DNA of 5,796 nt from Actinomycetes bacterium (GCA_021790495.1 JAJYGZ010000243.1:1-5796); one strand, 5' to 3'. Shown: positions 1 through 5,796, counted from the first letter of the stretch. The notes: generated by a model not told the origin, from the sequence alone. Made by a program: numbers and translations.

Positions 1-908
1 TGCACAATCGCCACGACCAGATATGGCCAGATAAACCACGGCGTGAAATTGGCGGCAATTCCGGTTATCGATCCCGAGTTGGAACCTACGAACGTTGCCA
101 CCGCCGCACCTAGCACCATGAGCGCCACCGAAGGAATGAAGGTTCCTAGAAACACCCAGCCCACGGTAGCTTTGGCCGATGAATCCCGCTTCAGGTAGCG
201 GGAGTAGTCGTTGCCGTTTTCGGTCCATCCAAGACCCGACGCCGAAATGATAAATGCGAGCCCCTCTAGCATGGTCTGCCAGTTGGCTCCGTGGTGCACC
301 GAATGGACATTGACCTTGCCGACGCTCAGGGCCGCGAAGATAATAAATAGCACCAGAAACGGCACAAACAGCCACTTAAGGGTCTTGAGTATCGCGGCGT
401 GTCCCAACAGGGGTAAAAGAAGCTGAATTCCCGCGGCTACGAGTATCAGCACCACCTTGAGGGTGGTGGAGGAGTGAACTCCCAACTTGGAGGCCAGAGC
501 TAAGCCAGCAATCACCACGAGCGCCAGCCCCTCAGTCTCGAATCCCACTTGGGTGAGCCAGTTAAAGAACGCGATCAGCTTGGAGCCATTGGGTCCAAAA
601 CTCGCCCTGTTGATGGTAAAGGTGGTGGTGCCAGCTTCTGGCCCCTGCAAAGAGGTGAGTCCCAACAGGAGGTAAGACAAGTTGCCGACCAGGATGATAA
701 ATACGGCTTGGGCAAAGGAGAGCCCAAAACTCATCAATATCGCACCGTAGACCATGATCTCTACGTTGAAGATCGCACCGCCCCACATCCAAAAGAGGTT
801 TAGCGGCTTCGCCCATCGTTCCTTTGCGGGAACATAGTCGATCCCCCGGCGCTCAATACCAACGGGACCCGCCTCTGCCATGGGTATTTCGAATATTTCC
901 TTTACCAA
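1..908 (-). CDS. NCS1-family nucleobase:cation symporter (cytosine/purine permease-like), 3' end outside window
   Basis: This is an inner-membrane secondary transporter of the NCS1 (Transp_cyt_pur) family, which takes up nucleobases, allantoin or hydantoins with a cation. About 302 codons are visible of a usual 450-500; the C-terminal part lies left of base 1. Counting from the ATG at 881, residues 9-18 (IERRGIDYVP) match the usual pre-helix segment. Hydrophobic segments follow at about 28-54, 55-77, 102-129, 140-160, 167-187, 203-220, 239-265 and from 280. The family hallmark DYSRYL is at residues 225-230 (bases 192-209). I chose the TTG at 906-908 because AGGAAGGA (914-921) lies 5 nt upstream; the ATG nine codons later has only AAAGGA about 16 nt away. 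A TAA lies in frame just above. Family assignment is secure. Substrate is unknown: the residues before the hallmark (GWTENGN) differ from the form I remember in cytosine permeases. Confidence 0.88.
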   Translation of the reverse strand, partial: MVKEIFEIPMAEAGPVGIERRGIDYVPAKERWAKPLNLFWMWGGAIFNVEIMVYGAILMSFGLSFAQAVFIILVGNLSYLLLGLTSLQGPEAGTTTFTINRASFGPNGSKLIAFFNWLTQVGFETEGLALVVIAGLALASKLGVHSSTTLKVVLILVAAGIQLLLPLLGHAAILKTLKWLFVPFLVLFIIFAALSVGKVNVHSVHHGANWQTMLEGLAFIISASGLGWTENGNDYSRYLKRDSSAKATVGWVFLGTFIPSVALMVLGAAVATFVGSNSGSITGIAANFTPWFIWPYLVVAIV

Positions 909-913
909 CTGCT

Positions 914-921
914 TCCTTCCT
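914..921 (-). promoter_or_regulatory. Ribosome binding site deciding the permease TTG start
   Basis: On the minus strand the sequence reads AGGAAGGA, then AGCAG, then TTG. This is the only well-spaced purine-rich site near the beginning of the permease frame, and it favours TTG at 908 over ATG at 881. A GATAAT hexamer (minus strand, 926-931) sits directly above it and could be a -10, but I see no matching -35. It would put the transcript start almost on the ribosome site, which fits the ATG start better. The choice therefore stays open. Confidence 0.45.
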
Positions 922-960
922 CTCAATTATCGCCCAGTAACAAGTGGTTCTCTTTAGCCG

Positions 961-970
961 TGGCGCCAAA
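961..970. repeat. Candidate operator: TGGCGCCAAA, first copy
   Basis: The 8-bp palindrome TGGCGCCA (961-968) followed by AA lies about 53 bp upstream of the permease TTG start. The same ten bases occur at 2740-2749 in the racemase/methyltransferase control region, and I found TGGCGCCA nowhere else in the window. Both copies are noncoding. A role as a regulator binding site is inference; one shared 10-mer is not strong evidence by itself. Confidence 0.25.
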
Positions 971-1510
971 GCATCCTCGGAACTCGCCAAGACCCCGAAT
1001 CTATCGGTTTCGACCTCCTTGCGAATCGCTTTGCACCGAAGTGTCTTTGGAACGATCCCACTAAGGCGGCTCGAAATCAATAAGAATCTGGCAAAACGCT
1101 CGGGCGTCACGTCACAACTTCGTCCGGGGTCCAATTCGACCAGTCGTCTTGCAGGCGATGCCGAGATCCCGGTGGCGCGAGTATTGCCGCACCTGGGGCT
1201 GATTCGGACCCTGCCAACGTGCCAGCGGTCACCCTGATCATTGCGACACTTGCCCGCTAGCGCAACATTGGACCCGAATCGGGCTTAGCACAAATCAACC
1301 TCCAGCCAAAACGCGATAATTATGGCATCGCAAGCCTTTAAACATTCCACTGTAGCGCCCTCGATTTGCCCGATTTGACCATTTTGGTTTCCGAGGAATT
1401 AACCCTTTGACCACGCCAAAGTATCCTTTACCAGAGTGCGTCACGCTGATATTCTAAAATCGAATCCAGGTGATGCGCAGTGAGATGCCGGGCCCCTTAA
1501 ACGTAAGGCC

Positions 1511-2650
1511 CTAGTCGAAGCCGATAAAGTCAAGCACCTCGCGGCGATGCTCGTCGACAAAGGGCGCCGGTCGGGGAATCGACGGTCTAGCACCGTCGAA
1601 AAGCGGTCCCGGCGCCGGCTGAACAACCCCTCCAACATCGACAAAAGACTCTCGAGCCAGGTTGTGGGGATGATCCAAGGCCTCTTGGGGCGAAAGAACC
1701 GGGAAACTGCAGGCGTCGCAGTCGGCGAGAATGCCTTCGAAGTAAGCTCGGGGCCGGGACCCGAATACCGCTTCAAACCCAACGCGCATATCAACCCAGG
1801 TTTCGCGGTTGTACTGATCGGCGAAGGCGGCATCGTCACCAAGGCCAAGGCGCGCCAGAAGCTCGCTATAGAACTGCGGCTCCAACGCCGCTACCCCAAT
1901 GTAGCCGCCGTCTGCGCAGCGGTAGATCGAGTAGAACGGCGCTCCGCCATCCAGCAAGTTCGACCCGCGCCGTTCCACCCAGTTACCTGATGACCACATG
2001 CCAAATATCATTGCCGCAAGGATGGAGGCACCTTCTGACATGGCGGCGTCGATCACCACGCCGCGGCGCCCCTCGCCCCTCGCTCCGAGAGCGGCGGCGA
2101 TCGCATAGGCCATGTACATCCCGCCACCCCCAAAATCGCCGATGAGATTGAGCGGTATCGATGGAGGGCCGCCAGCCGGACCGATCATCGAGAGAACTCC
2201 GGACAACGAAATGTAATTGAGGTCGTGCCCAGCCAGCGAGCTAAGCGGCCCCGTCTGACCCCAACCGGTCATTCTCGCGTAAATGATCGCGGGGTTGAGC
2301 GCCAACACGTCTTCGGGCCCATAGCCCAGCCGTTCCATTACTCCAGGTCGGTATCCTTCGATCAGAACGTCGGCGCGAGTTAGGAGCGCCTCGGCGATAC
2401 TTCGCGAGTCAGCGCTCTTGAGATCCAACGCGATCGACCACTTGGATCGGCCCAAAACATCGCTTCTCGCTTGGGCCAGACGCTCCACCGCAATCGCTTT
2501 GCCATTTGATATGGGCCGGTCGACCCGAATCACCCGCGCGCCTAAATCGGCAAGTAACATTGCGCAAAACGGGCCGGGTCCGATTCCGGCAAACTCAACC
2601 GCTACTATGCCCTCAAGTGGCGCGTAACTCGTCTTAGAAGATAACTGCAC
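1511..2650 (-). CDS. Family III CoA-transferase fold protein, probable alpha-methylacyl-CoA racemase
   Basis: The 379-residue protein has the length and order of the CaiB/BaiF family. The N-terminus has the AGIGPGPF nucleotide-type turn (21-28) and LGARVIRVDRP (36-46). LIEGYRPGVMERLGYG follows at 96-111, then GHDLNYISLSG (141-151), IGDFGGGG (170-177) and ALEPQFYSELL (255-265). His142, Asp172 and Glu257 each sit exactly 16 residues beyond the residues I recall for the Mycobacterium tuberculosis racemase MCR (His126, Asp156, Glu241). The expected reaction is therefore epimerisation of 2-methylacyl-CoA thioesters, as in beta-oxidation of branched chains or sterol side chains, in the cytoplasm. 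The segment at 46-70 appears about nine residues longer than in MCR. The start is GTG, with GAGG 7 nt upstream (2658-2661). No beta-oxidation gene lies beside it. CoA transferase of another kind is the alternative; the GHD motif argues against it. Confidence 0.9.
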   Translation of the reverse strand: MQLSSKTSYAPLEGIVAVEFAGIGPGPFCAMLLADLGARVIRVDRPISNGKAIAVERLAQARSDVLGRSKWSIALDLKSADSRSIAEALLTRADVLIEGYRPGVMERLGYGPEDVLALNPAIIYARMTGWGQTGPLSSLAGHDLNYISLSGVLSMIGPAGGPPSIPLNLIGDFGGGGMYMAYAIAAALGARGEGRRGVVIDAAMSEGASILAAMIFGMWSSGNWVERRGSNLLDGGAPFYSIYRCADGGYIGVAALEPQFYSELLARLGLGDDAAFADQYNRETWVDMRVGFEAVFGSRPRAYFEGILADCDACSFPVLSPQEALDHPHNLARESFVDVGGVVQPAPGPLFDGARPSIPRPAPFVDEHRREVLDFIGFD

Positions 2651-2712
2651 GACTGAACCTCATTTGAGCTTGGATTAAAAGCAAACCCTAGGTCAATTAC
2701 AAGCGATGCGCC

Positions 2713-2731
2713 CCCGCGTTTCGATCGCGGG
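2713..2731. repeat. Inverted repeat, CCCGCG / CGCGGG with 7-nt spacer
   Basis: The arms CCCGCG (2713-2718) and CGCGGG (2726-2731) pair perfectly across the spacer TTTCGAT. No T tract follows on either strand, and there is no gene end nearby, so it is unlikely to be a terminator. Its place between divergent starts suits a protein binding site or a leader hairpin. Confidence 0.45.
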
Positions 2732-2737
2732 AGCCAA

Positions 2738-2749
2738 TTTGGCGCCAAA
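2738..2749. promoter_or_regulatory. Perfect 12-bp palindrome TTTGGCGCCAAA, candidate operator
   Basis: The twelve bases read the same on both strands. By chance a perfect 12-bp palindrome is expected about 0.04 times in a region of this size. It lies 88 bp above the racemase GTG and about 60 bp above the methyltransferase -10 candidate, so a bound dimer could affect either gene. Its right ten bases recur at 961-970 upstream of the permease. No regulator gene is visible in the window. Confidence 0.4.
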
Positions 2750-2807
2750 CCTGATTGGATCCGATCCCCGAGAGACCCAAAGCGCCGCCGTTGTCGCTAA
2801 CGTTGCC

Positions 2808-2813
2808 TAGTAT
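2808..2813 (+). promoter_or_regulatory. Candidate -10 (TAGTAT) of the methyltransferase gene
   Basis: TAGTAT fits the TANNNT pattern of housekeeping -10 elements in Actinobacteria. A start of transcription about 7 bp downstream (near 2820) would give a leader of about 29 nt to the ATG at 2849, with the GGGAGG ribosome site inside it. No good -35 is seen at the usual spacing; TTGTCG at 2791-2796 is only 11 bp away. Confidence 0.4.
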
Positions 2814-2848
2814 TCGATTTTCTCATGGGAGAGAGGCAAGGGAGGAAG

Positions 2849-3652
2849 ATGGAGCGACCGCCGAGCGCGCTTGAAGCGCTCCAAGACGCGTGGGCAGATG
2901 CGCTTGCCAAATGGGCGATACCAGAAGAGTACATCGAGCGAATAGATCAAAATCCCTTCGAACTCTTGCCGGAAAGTTTCGTTCCCGATCTCGCGCGTCG
3001 CGATACCCCCAGCATGCGCGCTGCAATAAGTGCCCTGAGCGAACTTGAGCCTGGTACCAGGAGCCTCCTCGACGTCGGTTGCGCGTCGGGCGGAACCTCT
3101 CTAATATTGTTCCCTCCCGCAGAGCATCTTATCGCCGTGGACCAAAGCCCCCAGATGCTGGACCGCCTCCGCGAGAACGCCGCAGCGTTAGGTATCGCGA
3201 ACTCGTCAATCGAAATAATCAACTCAGCCTGGCCCACAGCCACCGCCGCCACGGCACCCGTCGTCACCTGCGCTAACGTCCTCTATAACGTATCAGCGCC
3301 GATCCCTTTTATCGAGGCGCTCATCGGCGCCTCGACCTATGCCGTTGTGATAGAACTCACCGCCCGACATCCTCACTTTTCTGCCAATCCCATCTGGAAG
3401 TACTTCTACGGCTATCGACGTCCCATCGAACCCAACTACCAAACCGTGATCGAGATGATCAAGCTCCTCGGATATGACCCCGCGGTAGAAACATGGCATC
3501 GAAACGGACTGGATCTCAATGACGAGGCGGGCCTGACTAGGCTTGCCCGACGGAGCTGCATACCGCAATCGCAACTTGGTGAGCTACGAAACTATTTGAA
3601 AGAACATCCTATCGAACCTACCGAGGTGGTCTCGATCACCTTCCGCACCTAG
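2849..3652 (+). CDS. Class I SAM-dependent methyltransferase
   Basis: This is a predicted cytoplasmic 267-residue enzyme with a Rossmann-type methyltransferase domain. Motif I is LLDVGCASGGTS at residues 73-84. An acidic strand-2 end follows at AVDQS (96-100, Asp98), which should bind the SAM ribose. The post-motif segment ANVLYNV (142-148) is where catalytic or substrate contacts usually lie. The N-terminal stretch with WAIPEEY (22-28) and an aromatic FVPDLARR (44-51) resembles small actinobacterial methyltransferases of unassigned substrate; the acceptor cannot be read from sequence. I chose ATG 2849 because AAGGGAGG (2838-2845) lies 3 nt upstream. An in-frame ATG at 2825 would add eight residues but has no ribosome site and would be nearly leaderless if the -10 at 2808 is right. 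The gene is divergent from the racemase and converges with the PH-domain gene. Confidence 0.85.
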   Translation: MERPPSALEALQDAWADALAKWAIPEEYIERIDQNPFELLPESFVPDLARRDTPSMRAAISALSELEPGTRSLLDVGCASGGTSLILFPPAEHLIAVDQSPQMLDRLRENAAALGIANSSIEIINSAWPTATAATAPVVTCANVLYNVSAPIPFIEALIGASTYAVVIELTARHPHFSANPIWKYFYGYRRPIEPNYQTVIEMIKLLGYDPAVETWHRNGLDLNDEAGLTRLARRSCIPQSQLGELRNYLKEHPIEPTEVVSITFRT

Positions 3653-3685
3653 GGCGCATCACCCCGACTCGACTACGCCAGGCGC
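3653..3685. other. Short convergent gap without a clear terminator
   Basis: Only 33 bp separate the ends of the methyltransferase and the PH-domain gene. The palindrome AGGCGCCT (3680-3687) overlaps the second stop codon, and a bulged pairing with AGGGCGC (3651-3657) across a large loop is possible. No T tract follows on either strand. Bidirectional termination by this element would be weak, so transcripts may run into each other. Confidence 0.3.
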
Positions 3686-4426
3686 CTAAATCCTCTTCAG
3701 CAACTCCGCCTTGGCGGCCTCAAACTCGCCACGGGTAATCAGACCCCTGGAGTAGAGTTCGCCCAGCCGAGAGAGCTGCTCGATCGGATGCTCGGCGCTC
3801 GCTTGGCTCGAAACGGCTGCGAAGCTTTGGGTAGTACCGGACTCAATACGCGTGCGCCGCGCCTCAATTGCCCCGTTCAAGACGCTACGCACCTTGACAG
3901 GGTCATAGAGGTAGCGCAATACCAAGTCAGGGTCGTCCCCGGCCGCGGCGATCGCAAGCGTTCCCACTCGAAGCAGACGCTGCCACAAGGTTGCGCTCGC
4001 CGAGATTTCAGAGATTCGGTCCAGTGGAATTTCTCGGGAGTGATAAGTCAACACTCCCGATGCTGAAATCACCCTCCTAGAGGTCACAACGAACTCAACA
4101 TTGCGCCAAGCGAGAAAACGGGCGACGTAATTAAGGCCTGCCACGATAAGCAGTAGCAGTCCAACCAGTTTGATTAGCACGCCGAGCCATGAATAGCGAA
4201 AGATCATCACGCCGTCACCGATTGCCACCAAGAACATCAATGCCATTGGAGCCCAGAGGACAACGCCATGTGGACGCGCGGAGTACGCGACGGTCTCTCC
4301 ATCTTCGATTCGCGCCCGCATATGCTTCTTGCCCATCTCGGGATAATCATACCCTGCGCCTCCAGCGCTGAGATGGCCAGGAAATTCGCCAAATTCTCTA
4401 CGTAACTTCAACGATGGCTTAGCCAC
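3686..4426 (-). CDS. Membrane protein with bacterial PH domain and C-terminal SHOCT domain
   Basis: The 246-residue protein starts with a soluble stretch containing ARPHGVVLW (50-58). Two membrane helices follow at about 55-76 and 80-104. A bacterial PH (YdbS/YdbT-like, bPH_2) domain spans about 105-185, with the typical FVVTSRRVISASGVL (112-126) and IPLDRISEI (133-141). The end is a SHOCT domain (about 214-246: IEQLSRLGELYSRGLIT, then EFEAAKAELL). Both domains are usually of unknown function; SHOCT is thought to mediate assembly or oligomer contacts. The frame opens at GTG 4426, the first start after an in-frame stop, but without a visible ribosome site. ATG at 4336 (residue 31) is a possible alternative that would still keep both domains. 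The gene lies 78 bp downstream of the glycosyltransferase on the same strand, so co-transcription is possible. Family call firm, function unknown. Confidence 0.85.
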   Translation of the reverse strand: MAKPSLKLRREFGEFPGHLSAGGAGYDYPEMGKKHMRARIEDGETVAYSARPHGVVLWAPMALMFLVAIGDGVMIFRYSWLGVLIKLVGLLLLIVAGLNYVARFLAWRNVEFVVTSRRVISASGVLTYHSREIPLDRISEISASATLWQRLLRVGTLAIAAAGDDPDLVLRYLYDPVKVRSVLNGAIEARRTRIESGTTQSFAAVSSQASAEHPIEQLSRLGELYSRGLITRGEFEAAKAELLKRI

Positions 4427-4504
4427 TATGCACGCAGGCGAATCCCTAAGCCCACGCCTTGGCGTCGCTAATTCGAACCATCAAATTGCAGCCATCCGGC
4501 GGAG
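4427..4504. other. Spacer between glycosyltransferase and PH/SHOCT gene
   Basis: This 78-bp spacer contains an inverted repeat ACGCC-TT-GGCGT at 4454-4465. Its loop is too tight for a normal terminator (four pairs with a four-base loop at best) and no T tract follows. I see no convincing -10/-35 pair for the downstream gene. A GGTTCGAAT string here on the minus strand resembles a tRNA T-loop but has no pairing stem. Confidence 0.4.
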
Positions 4505-5796
4505 CTACTCGTCCTTCGGATTGGGCAACGAGAGTGACCCGGCGACTTGGGCAGGCGGAGTCGAAGCAAGACCGGGGCCCCGCTCGAAACGCTCTCTTCG
4601 GGGATGGGGCGCTGCCTCCTCCCCTTTGGGTAGTTCTCGAGTAGTAGACCATCGAGCCACCTTAGGCTGGCGCGCAAGCAGCCCCGGGATAGTCGATCGC
4701 ACCGTTACCAGGGACATGATCAGCCAATATCCAATCGGGTAGGCAGGCGCCAACCAGAAGGAGTACTTGACCGAAGGATCGTAGCGGGCATCGAGCTTGA
4801 CCCCGGACGCGAGCTGCGCGATAGCCACCAGCGAGACCAAGATTCCCCAGGTGTTGGGGAACGGTGACGCGCCGGGCGGCGGAACGTGCAAGATAAGGCA
4901 TAAGCACCAAAATGCCAGAAGCGCAATGAATACATGTGCCCAAAGTACCGAGAGCACAGCTTCGGCGATTACAGGCCAATGGCGTCGGTTTCTCCAATGC
5001 GCAACGATCCCGCGATGACGCCTAATAACTTGGACCAAGCCGAGGGACCACCTCCGCCTTTGCCGCCAGAGTCCCCTCATCGTCGAAGGTACCGTCATTT
5101 CGACGAGGGCTCGGGGTTCGTAGCGAACATCGTAGAATTTGCGCTGCAGCCTCCAAGAGACGTCTATGTCTTCGGTGGCCATTGACGGGTCAAAAAGTCC
5201 CACGTCGCGCAGCGCGCTTAGCCTGAAAGCACTTACAACTCCAGAAACTGTGAGGATTCTGCCCCATACCACCTGAGACCGACGTAGCAAAGAGACTATC
5301 GACGTGAACTCGAGCGTCTGCAGTTCGGTCAGGAGAGTAGTTCGGTTAGAGACCCGGGGATTGCCCGTGACCGCTCCAACCCGCGGAAGCCTAACAAAGT
5401 GCGCGACAAGGGGCCTAAGAGCGTCGCTGTGTAGACGCGCGTCCGCATCGACCACAACAACGATTTCCCCATTGACAAGCACCAAGGCGTCGTTCATGGC
5501 CATCGCTTTGCCCTCGTTCGACTCCTTGATGACGAGCCTAAATCGAGAGTCCGCGGCCACATGGCCCAGGGCTATTTGCGAGGTGGCATCTCTGGAACCG
5601 TCGTCAACGACAACGACTTCATAGTTTGGATAATCAATGTGGTGCAGCACGGAGAGGGTTTCTTCAAGTCCCAGTTCCTCGCAAAATGCCGGAACCAGGA
5701 TCGTGACCGCCGGCAAGTCGGCGTCGGCGATGTCGAAAAAACCACCGTGGTCTTCTCCTTCGCGGCGATGGGCATAGATTCTGGCCGTGATAATCC
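4505..5796 (-). CDS. Membrane GT2 glycosyltransferase, PgaC/IcaA-like, 5' end outside window
   Basis: This is a processive-type family 2 glycosyltransferase, expected to polymerise a UDP-sugar (for example N-acetylglucosamine) at the inner membrane. Counted from the TTG at 5716, the GT-A core shows VTILVPAFCEE (4-14), VVVDDGSRD (35-43), DAD for metal and UDP binding (90-92), TEDIDVSWRL with the catalytic acid (181-190) and QRRRW (219-223). Membrane helices lie at about 248-277, 288-305 and 320-340. A charged, proline-rich tail follows (about 353-403). The frame stays open for 26 more codons above 5716 to the window edge, including IYAHRREGED, and PgaC-type enzymes carry N-terminal helices before the GT domain. 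TTG 5716 is thus an internal codon and the gene continues rightwards. Exact product is uncertain: cellulose- or hyaluronan-synthase-like relatives share these motifs. No pgaA/B/D partner is visible. Confidence 0.88.
   Translation of the reverse strand, partial: IITARIYAHRREGEDHGGFFDIADADLPAVTILVPAFCEELGLEETLSVLHHIDYPNYEVVVVDDGSRDATSQIALGHVAADSRFRLVIKESNEGKAMAMNDALVLVNGEIVVVVDADARLHSDALRPLVAHFVRLPRVGAVTGNPRVSNRTTLLTELQTLEFTSIVSLLRRSQVVWGRILTVSGVVSAFRLSALRDVGLFDPSMATEDIDVSWRLQRKFYDVRYEPRALVEMTVPSTMRGLWRQRRRWSLGLVQVIRRHRGIVAHWRNRRHWPVIAEAVLSVLWAHVFIALLAFWCLCLILHVPPPGASPFPNTWGILVSLVAIAQLASGVKLDARYDPSVKYSFWLAPAYPIGYWLIMSLVTVRSTIPGLLARQPKVARWSTTRELPKGEEAAPHPRRERFERGPGLASTPPAQVAGSLSLPNPKDE

Larger units (their letters stand above)
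909..1510. other. Long intergenic region without a convincing gene
   Basis: This gap lies between the racemase stop and the permease start, which share a strand. Open frames of about 90 codons exist on both strands (853-1134 minus, 944-1237 plus). They overlap each other, start at GTG or TTG without ribosome sites, and encode Ser/Arg/Leu-rich peptides resembling no family I know. Visible short structures are: the 8-bp palindrome TGGCGCCA at 961-968; an interrupted palindrome CCCGA-A-TCGGG at 1273-1283; an AT-rich palindrome ATAATTAT at 1316-1323; CGATTTG repeated at 1362-1368 and 1371-1377; and TTTGACC repeated at 1374-1380 and 1406-1412. I find no tRNA fold and no hairpin followed by a T tract. 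The region probably holds the permease control region plus decayed or unclassified sequence. Confidence 0.6.
2651..2848. promoter_or_regulatory. Divergent control region between racemase and methyltransferase
   Basis: The two genes point away from each other, so this stretch must hold both promoters. It contains a GC-rich inverted repeat (2713-2731), a perfect 12-bp palindrome (2738-2749), a near-palindrome around GGATCC (about 2754-2766) and a plus-strand -10 candidate (2808-2813). On the minus strand a TTGACC (2691-2696) resembles a -35, but the nearest TA-rich hexamer is only about 14 bp away, so the racemase promoter is not settled. Clustered dyad symmetry makes control by a dimeric regulator plausible. 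This is inference. Confidence 0.6.

Noticed and set aside
853..1237. Two overlapping open frames on opposite strands (853-1134 minus, 944-1237 plus)
   Set aside because: Non-ATG starts without ribosome sites, mutual overlap, one running into the permease start, and peptide composition unlike any family I know.
925..1321. Inverted pair of GCGATAATT 9-mers (925-933 and 1313-1321) as ends of a mobile element
   Set aside because: A 9-mer match in a gap of this size is expected by chance; there is no target duplication or transposase.
1490..1511. Hairpin GGGCCTT / AAGG(GG)CCC at the racemase stop codon, as a terminator
   Set aside because: Bulged 7-bp stem overlapping the stop codon and with no T tract after it on the minus strand.
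1547..1990. 147-codon plus-strand open frame antisense to the racemase
   Set aside because: Arg/Ser-rich shadow of a well-supported gene, with no ribosome site.
2691..2696. TTGACC on the minus strand as racemase -35
   Set aside because: The nearest TA-rich -10-like hexamer is at about 14 bp spacing and poorly matched, so it is not listed as a feature.
4465..4500. GGTTCGAAT string on the minus strand resembling a tRNA T-loop
   Set aside because: No flanking T-stem pairs, and no acceptor or anticodon arms can be formed around it.
1..5796. An undescribed multi-gene system (defence, biosynthetic or mobile)
   Set aside because: Gene orientations alternate, the families are unrelated housekeeping or envelope types, and no toxin, nuclease, integrase or repeat array is visible.

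Overview
The window looks like ordinary chromosome from a moderately GC-rich bacterium (roughly 55-60% G+C by eye). The protein styles are most like Actinobacteria: an NCS1 permease with an ERRGIDYVP-type N-terminus, an AMACR/MCR-like racemase, a PH-plus-SHOCT membrane protein and a PgaC-like glycosyltransferase. An Acidimicrobiia-type lineage would fit, but that is an inference from protein style only. I see no tRNA, rRNA, CRISPR array, insertion sequence, phage gene or other mobile element.

Layout. (1) 1-908, minus: 5' part of an NCS1-family nucleobase/cation symporter whose C-terminal half lies beyond the left edge. (2) 909-1510: about 600 bp with no convincing gene, holding a few short repeats. 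(3) 1511-2650, minus: a family III CoA-transferase fold protein that keeps the alpha-methylacyl-CoA racemase catalytic residues. (4) 2651-2848: a divergent promoter region with a perfect 12-bp palindrome, a 6-bp-stem inverted repeat and a TANNNT-type -10. (5) 2849-3652, plus: a class I SAM-dependent methyltransferase. (6) 3686-4426, minus, convergent with the methyltransferase: a two-helix membrane protein with a bacterial PH domain and a C-terminal SHOCT domain. (7) 4505-5796, minus: a membrane GT2 glycosyltransferase that stays open through the right edge, so its true N-terminus is outside the window.

Functional links are weak. The glycosyltransferase and the PH/SHOCT protein lie head to tail, 78 bp apart, and could share a transcript. 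The racemase and methyltransferase share a divergent control region. The permease is separated from everything else by the long gap. The neighbourhood does not form a recognisable pathway, and I found no convincing evidence of an undescribed multi-gene system. The most useful leads are the racemase assignment, the palindromic sites in the two upstream regions, the unexplained 600-bp gap, and start-codon choices that a default annotation may get wrong.
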